The notes beneath the pieces are model-generated. The model did no database searches and was not told the origin of the DNA. It worked only from the letters and a program-made list of their open reading frames with translations. DNA of 42,503 nt from a virus: IMG/VR virus record IMGVR_UViG_3300025655_000077, positions 1 to 42,503 of that record; one strand, given 5' to 3'. The first letter of the stretch is position 1; each line of letters starts with the position of its first letter. Shown one piece after another: positions 38,974-42,503 of this stretch. The translations under genes and the position numbers were made by a program.

Positions 38974-38976
38974 AAA

Positions 38977-39309
38977 ATGGCAGGGCAAGTCAATACATTT
39001 AGAACAGTAACAGCAAATATAACAACTTCAAATACAGTTGTTTACACAACACCTGTTGGAATAACTTCAATTATTCTAATGGCACAAGTTGCAAACATAA
39101 CTCAAAACAACCATCAAGTTTCATTTACTCACATATCTGACGGAAATAGAACAGAATTGCTTAAAAATTATTCCGTTTTGAAAAATGACGCTGCAAATAT
39201 GTTGACAGGAAAGTTGATTGTAGAACAAAACAACTCGGTAGAGATAGAATCATCTTCCAACAATGCACTAAAACTAACAATGAGCGTTTTGGAAACTACA
39301 AATGCCTAA
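38977..39309 (+). CDS. small structural protein of the fibre cluster
   Basis: The protein has 110 residues and is beta-rich: RTVTANITTSNTVVYTTPVGITSIILMAQVANIT, then HQVSFTHISDGNRTELLKNYSV and KLIVEQNNSVEIESSSNNALKLTMSVLET. This pattern is what one expects of a small virion decoration or collar protein. It follows the beta-helix gene by three bases and overlaps the next gene by eight. No named family. Confidence 0.62.
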   Translation: MAGQVNTFRTVTANITTSNTVVYTTPVGITSIILMAQVANITQNNHQVSFTHISDGNRTELLKNYSVLKNDAANMLTGKLIVEQNNSVEIESSSNNALKLTMSVLETTNA

Positions 39310-39547
39310 TATCAATAGACTGAGCGGAAAAGTCGAAAAGATTCCAAGTTCAGAAGCAGATCCAGAAAGATACGACTTTTTAGATTTGGCCAATGCAGAA
39401 CCAGATTTGGGTGTTCCTGCTCTAAATAATGCTATTTCTACTTCAAATACTAACGGCGAGAGAGTTTGGGTAAATCTTTCAAATAATTTTGTAGTAGATT
39501 CAACAGGAAATCTAATAGTAACACAAATCGTAGCAGGAACATTTTAA
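39302..39547 (+). CDS. small structural protein of the fibre cluster
   Basis: The protein has 81 residues with RLSGKVEKIPSSEADPERYDFLDLANAEPDLGVPA and the end NNFVVDSTGNLIVTQIVAGTF. The final V-D-S-x-G-N-L and I-V-A-G-T-F units resemble fibre C-terminal strands. It overlaps the preceding gene by eight bases, which suggests translational coupling. Function is unknown beyond virion context. Confidence 0.6.
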   Translation: MPNINRLSGKVEKIPSSEADPERYDFLDLANAEPDLGVPALNNAISTSNTNGERVWVNLSNNFVVDSTGNLIVTQIVAGTF

Positions 39548-39570
39548 AAAAGGATCAAAGGAAATAGAAA

Positions 39571-41160
39571 ATGGCTAATACTATTATTCAAATTAAAAGA
39601 TCATCAACATCAACAGCACCAACACCAGGGTCACTTGTCGCTGCTGAACAAGCATATTCGTTTTTAAGTGACAAGTTATTCATCGGTAATACCGCAGGTT
39701 CTGGTGTAATTGAAATTGGCGGTAAATATTGGGTTGATACAACTCAAGTATCATTTGATCAAGCAAATGCTGCATTTGAAGCTGCAAACAATGCAAGTTT
39801 AAATTCAAATACCGGTATTGCTGCTGCTTTTTTACAAGCAAACACAGCAAGAAATCATGCTAACGCAGCTTTTGATCAAGCTAATACAGCACTTGAATAT
39901 GCACAACCAGCAATCTTTACTGCAAATGCTGCTATCATAACAGCTAATGCAGCATATGATCAAGCAAATATAGCTACAACAAATGCTGGAGCTGCTTTTG
40001 ATAAAGCAAACTCGGCCAATCTTCTTGCATTTAATACTGGAGCAGGAGCAAATGCATATGCACAAGCTGTAGGTGCAGCTGGTAATGCTTACACAGTCAC
40101 AGTTGGAGCAGCTTCAAACACATATGCTCAAACCGTAGGAACTGCTGGAAATAACTATACAATATCTGTTGGTGCTGCTGCTAATGGTTGGGCAAATACA
40201 CAAGCAGCTGGTGCAAAAGACTATGCAAACAACACTTTTGTAAAGTTAACTGCACCAAATCAAACAATTACAGGCGATTTAAATCTTGTTGGTAATCTTA
40301 TAGTTTCGGGTAATACGACACAAATAAGTGTAACTGAATTGGAAGTTTCAGATCCTCTTATCTATCTTGCTGGTAATAACTATATCTCAGACATTGTAGA
40401 TATTGGTTTTATTGGAAATTATGTCAATGCTACAGGCTCTAATGTTCACACTGGTCTTTATCGTGAACATGAAGACAAGATGTACTATCTATTTCAAGGT
40501 TATGATGCTGAACCTATAGACAATCATATTGGTGCATTTTCTAACAATATGACATTAGCTGTCCTAAACGCGGATTTGAGAACAAGCAATCTATGGTTAG
40601 GCGGCGCAAATGCTATCGTAACAATTGGTGCAGCATTTGATAAGGCTAATGCAGCTAATCTTCTTGCATTCAATACAGGTATCGGCGCAAATGCTTATAC
40701 AGTTACAGTGGGTGCAGCAGCTAACGGATGGGCTAATTCCATCTCAGCAACAAGAAGTGCTGCTTCTAATGCTTATGCTGTAACAATAGGTACAGCTTCT
40801 AATGCTTATGCCGTGACAGTAGGAACTGCTGGTAATAATTATACTGTTACAGTAGGTGCAGCAGCCAATGGATGGGCAAATACTATCTCATCAACTAGAG
40901 CAGCAGCATCTAACGCTTATGCTGAAACGATTGGTGCAGCAGCAAACACAAATGCAGGTAATGCTTCTTATATTAGTTCTGGTATATTAGCAGTTGCTTA
41001 TGGTGGTACCGGTGTAACATCATTTACACAAAATGGTATTCTATATGGCAATACGGCAGGTGGTCTAAAAGTAACATCAGCAGGAACAGAAGGGCAAGTA
41101 TTGCAAGCATCATCTACTGGTATTCCTCAGTTTGGAGATTTAGACGGCGGTACATTCTAA
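39571..41160 (+). CDS. tail fibre with coiled-coil shaft repeats
   Basis: The protein has 529 residues. A short adaptor (TIIQIKRSSTSTAPTPGSLVAAEQAYSFLSDKLFIG, in parts) is related in layout to the GELAIN adaptors at 37639 and 41670. Ala/Asn-rich repeats ANAAFDQANTA and the segment VGAAANGWANT recur in two blocks (nt about 39740-40230 and 40620-40960). They flank a globular insert (LEVSDPLIYLAGNNYISDIVDIGFIGNY). The C-terminus GILAVAYGGTGVTSFTQNGIL with EGQVLQASSTGIPQFGD is the common YGGTG fibre tip. AAAGGA lies upstream of the ATG. Confidence 0.83.
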   Translation: MANTIIQIKRSSTSTAPTPGSLVAAEQAYSFLSDKLFIGNTAGSGVIEIGGKYWVDTTQVSFDQANAAFEAANNASLNSNTGIAAAFLQANTARNHANAAFDQANTALEYAQPAIFTANAAIITANAAYDQANIATTNAGAAFDKANSANLLAFNTGAGANAYAQAVGAAGNAYTVTVGAASNTYAQTVGTAGNNYTISVGAAANGWANTQAAGAKDYANNTFVKLTAPNQTITGDLNLVGNLIVSGNTTQISVTELEVSDPLIYLAGNNYISDIVDIGFIGNYVNATGSNVHTGLYREHEDKMYYLFQGYDAEPIDNHIGAFSNNMTLAVLNADLRTSNLWLGGANAIVTIGAAFDKANAANLLAFNTGIGANAYTVTVGAAANGWANSISATRSAASNAYAVTIGTASNAYAVTVGTAGNNYTVTVGAAANGWANTISSTRAAASNAYAETIGAAANTNAGNASYISSGILAVAYGGTGVTSFTQNGILYGNTAGGLKVTSAGTEGQVLQASSTGIPQFGDLDGGTF

Positions 41161-41181
41161 CACACTATTGGAGTTTAAATT

Positions 41182-41670
41182 ATGAGTGAGAAATATATTA
41201 ATGCATACATTGATTCCGCTGTTGGAATCATACATGAAAACTTGAATACAATATTGCAGTTGAAAGCTCAGTTGCGTGTGACAAACGAACTACTAGGTGA
41301 AAAAGATAGTGTTATCAACAGTCAAATTGCTGAAAAAGATAACACTATCAATTTACTTTCTTCTGAACTATCAAGTTTAAAAAGTCGATCTGTTGATGTT
41401 GAAGAATTGAAAAAGAATGCTAAGTATTGGGAAGATTCATACCATGCAATAAATAACAAAGTTGCACATATGGAAACTCTTACAAAGCAGTACAATGATT
41501 TGAAATCTCAATTTTTTACTGTGAATGAAGAGTTAAAACTTACAAAATTGAAAATTGAAGAATTTGAGACTGTAAGTAAAACTCCTAAAAAGACACTAAA
41601 TATTAAAAACTCTGTACAAACTAACAAAGTTGAAGATAAAAGAAAAGAAATTTTAATAGATGACTTTTAA
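41182..41670 (+). CDS. coiled-coil protein, possible fibre chaperone
   Basis: The protein has 162 residues, nearly all helical with heptads: NLNTILQLKAQLRVTNELLGEKD, INLLSSELSSLKSRSVDVEELKKN, then TKQYNDLKSQFFTVNEELKLTKLKIEEF. The last 30 residues are Lys-rich. It lies between two fibre genes with a GGAG-supported start, and its stop overlaps the next ATG. Position and structure suggest a fibre chaperone or stiff connector, but no homology is claimed. Confidence 0.65.
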   Translation: MSEKYINAYIDSAVGIIHENLNTILQLKAQLRVTNELLGEKDSVINSQIAEKDNTINLLSSELSSLKSRSVDVEELKKNAKYWEDSYHAINNKVAHMETLTKQYNDLKSQFFTVNEELKLTKLKIEEFETVSKTPKKTLNIKNSVQTNKVEDKRKEILIDDF

Positions 41671-42503
41671 TGTCTAACACAGTAATAACTCTTAAAAAAT
41701 CAGCAATACCTGGTTCAGAGCCAACTTCACTTGCAAACGGCGAGTTGGCTATTAACTATGCTGATGGTAAACTGTATTATAAGAGTAACACAGGTATAAT
41801 CAAATCATTCGTATCTGATTTGCCTCCTCAAGCTGATGCATTTGGAACAGTTAATGCAGCAGGAACTCTTATTGTTGCAGATACTTCGGGAGATGTTCTT
41901 AATCTTTTACCTGGTAATAATATTCAAATTACAGGTGACGCTCTTAATGATTCCATAACAATTTCAGCTATTCTAACTGATGGCGCACAAGGTACAACTG
42001 GCGCGCAGGGTATACAAGGTCCTCAGGGAACAACTGGTACACAAGGTGCTACTGGTACTCAAGGTGCTACTGGTACACAAGGTACTCAAGGCGTTCAAGG
42101 TACTACTGGCGCGCAGGGTACTACAGGTACTCAAGGTGCAACCGGAACTCAAGGTACGACAGGTGATACAGGTTCACAGGGTATAACTGGATCAACTGGT
42201 AGTCAGGGTACAACAGGAAGTCAAGGTTCTACAGGTACTCAAGGAACGACAGGATCTCAAGGAACGACAGGATCACAAGGCACAACAGGAAGTCAAGGTT
42301 CTACAGGTACCACAGGTTCTCAAGGCGCCACTGGATCAACTGGTAGTCAGGGTACAACTGGATCTCAGGGTACTACAGGATCAACTGGTTCTCAAGGCAC
42401 TACTGGATCAACTGGTAGTCAGGGTACAACAGGAAGTCAAGGTTCTACAGGTACTCAAGGCACAACTGGATCTCAAGGAACGACAGGATCACAAGGCACA
42501 ACT
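41670..42503 (+). CDS. collagen-like tail fibre (3' end beyond window)
   Basis: An ATG overlapping the previous stop (TAATG) opens a frame that stays open for 278 codons to the window edge. Residues 1-50 are an adaptor: VITLKKSAIPGSEPTSLANGELAINYADGKLYYK (in parts), close to the adaptor at 37639. Residues 55-103 form a small beta domain (LIVADTSGDVLNLLPGNN). From about residue 105 it is an unbroken Gly-X-Y run (GAQGTTGAQGIQGPQG, then GTT/GSQ/GAT/GTQ units). Proline is almost absent; Thr, Ser and Gln take the X and Y positions, as in bacterial and phage collagens. A receptor-binding tip should follow outside the window. Confidence 0.85.
   Translation, partial: MSNTVITLKKSAIPGSEPTSLANGELAINYADGKLYYKSNTGIIKSFVSDLPPQADAFGTVNAAGTLIVADTSGDVLNLLPGNNIQITGDALNDSITISAILTDGAQGTTGAQGIQGPQGTTGTQGATGTQGATGTQGTQGVQGTTGAQGTTGTQGATGTQGTTGDTGSQGITGSTGSQGTTGSQGSTGTQGTTGSQGTTGSQGTTGSQGSTGTTGSQGATGSTGSQGTTGSQGTTGSTGSQGTTGSTGSQGTTGSQGSTGTQGTTGSQGTTGSQGTT
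41983..42503 (+). repeat. collagen-like Gly-X-Y coding repeats
   Basis: At least 57 consecutive nine-base units encode Gly-X-Y. Longer DNA units also recur: blocks around ACAGGAAGTCAAGGTTCTAC appear near 42208, 42286 and 42429 with few changes. The tract is prone to length change by slippage or recombination. Confidence 0.85.

Noticed and set aside
41983-42503. CRISPR array or satellite repeat
   Set aside because: The periodicity is nine bases and stays in frame as Gly-X-Y, so it is a collagen-like coding repeat.

Overview
The window is part of the genome of a T4-superfamily myophage. It holds recognisable T4-type proteins: gp33, gp59 and gp32 (late-transcription co-activator, helicase loader, single-strand DNA-binding protein), head completion protein gp4, and most of the baseplate (gp48, gp53, gp54, gp26, gp51, gp27, a gp5-type OB protein, gp25, gp6, a protein in the gp7 position, gp8). 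It also has T4-type late promoter boxes (ATAAATA). The host is probably an alphaproteobacterium. The phage carries a circularly permuted two-piece tmRNA gene of the alphaproteobacterial type with a tag beginning ANDN, and several late genes look leaderless, which is common in that class.

Layout. 0-2.4 kb: small genes of mostly unknown function, with more GC-rich codon use at the left edge, including a winged-helix protein with a histone-H1-like basic tail. 2.4-6.8 kb: phoH, a duplicated phoH tail, four proteins that start with a T4-like capsid-targeting sequence (probable internal head proteins ejected with the DNA), a nucleotidyltransferase and a Cas4/RecB-like nuclease. 6.8-7.8 kb: a PPP-family phosphatase and the tmRNA. 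7.8-10.7 kb: a small conserved gene, then a tight operon of a MotA/TolQ/ExbB-like channel, an ExbD/MotB-like protein with a YfaP-like beta domain, a two-span membrane protein and an HtrA-like lipoprotein protease. 10.7-12.6 kb: gp33, gp59 and gp32, ending in a clear terminator.

12.6-18.3 kb is a minus-strand block: gp4, a probable gp2, gp54, gp26, gp51 and a 1000-residue protein with three apparent peptidoglycan-hydrolase domains. gp26 and gp51 are joined by a T7 slippery site in the correct phase for -1 frameshifting. 18.3-36.2 kb, plus strand, is the rest of the baseplate: gp48, gp53, gp27, a gp5 split into an OB protein and a needle protein, gp25, gp6, the gp7-position protein, gp8 and a 2105-residue structural protein. 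36.2-42.5 kb is a fibre cluster with repeated adaptor domains, a beta-helix protein and a collagen-like fibre that runs off the window.

The strongest candidates for something undescribed are the channel/ExbD-like/HtrA operon, the permuted tmRNA, the targeting-sequence cargo genes that recombine next to phoH, the gp26/gp51 frameshift and the three-domain tail lysin. Genes are packed with 1-20 base overlaps. The only stretch over 300 bases without a protein gene is 7415-7788, which the tmRNA fills.
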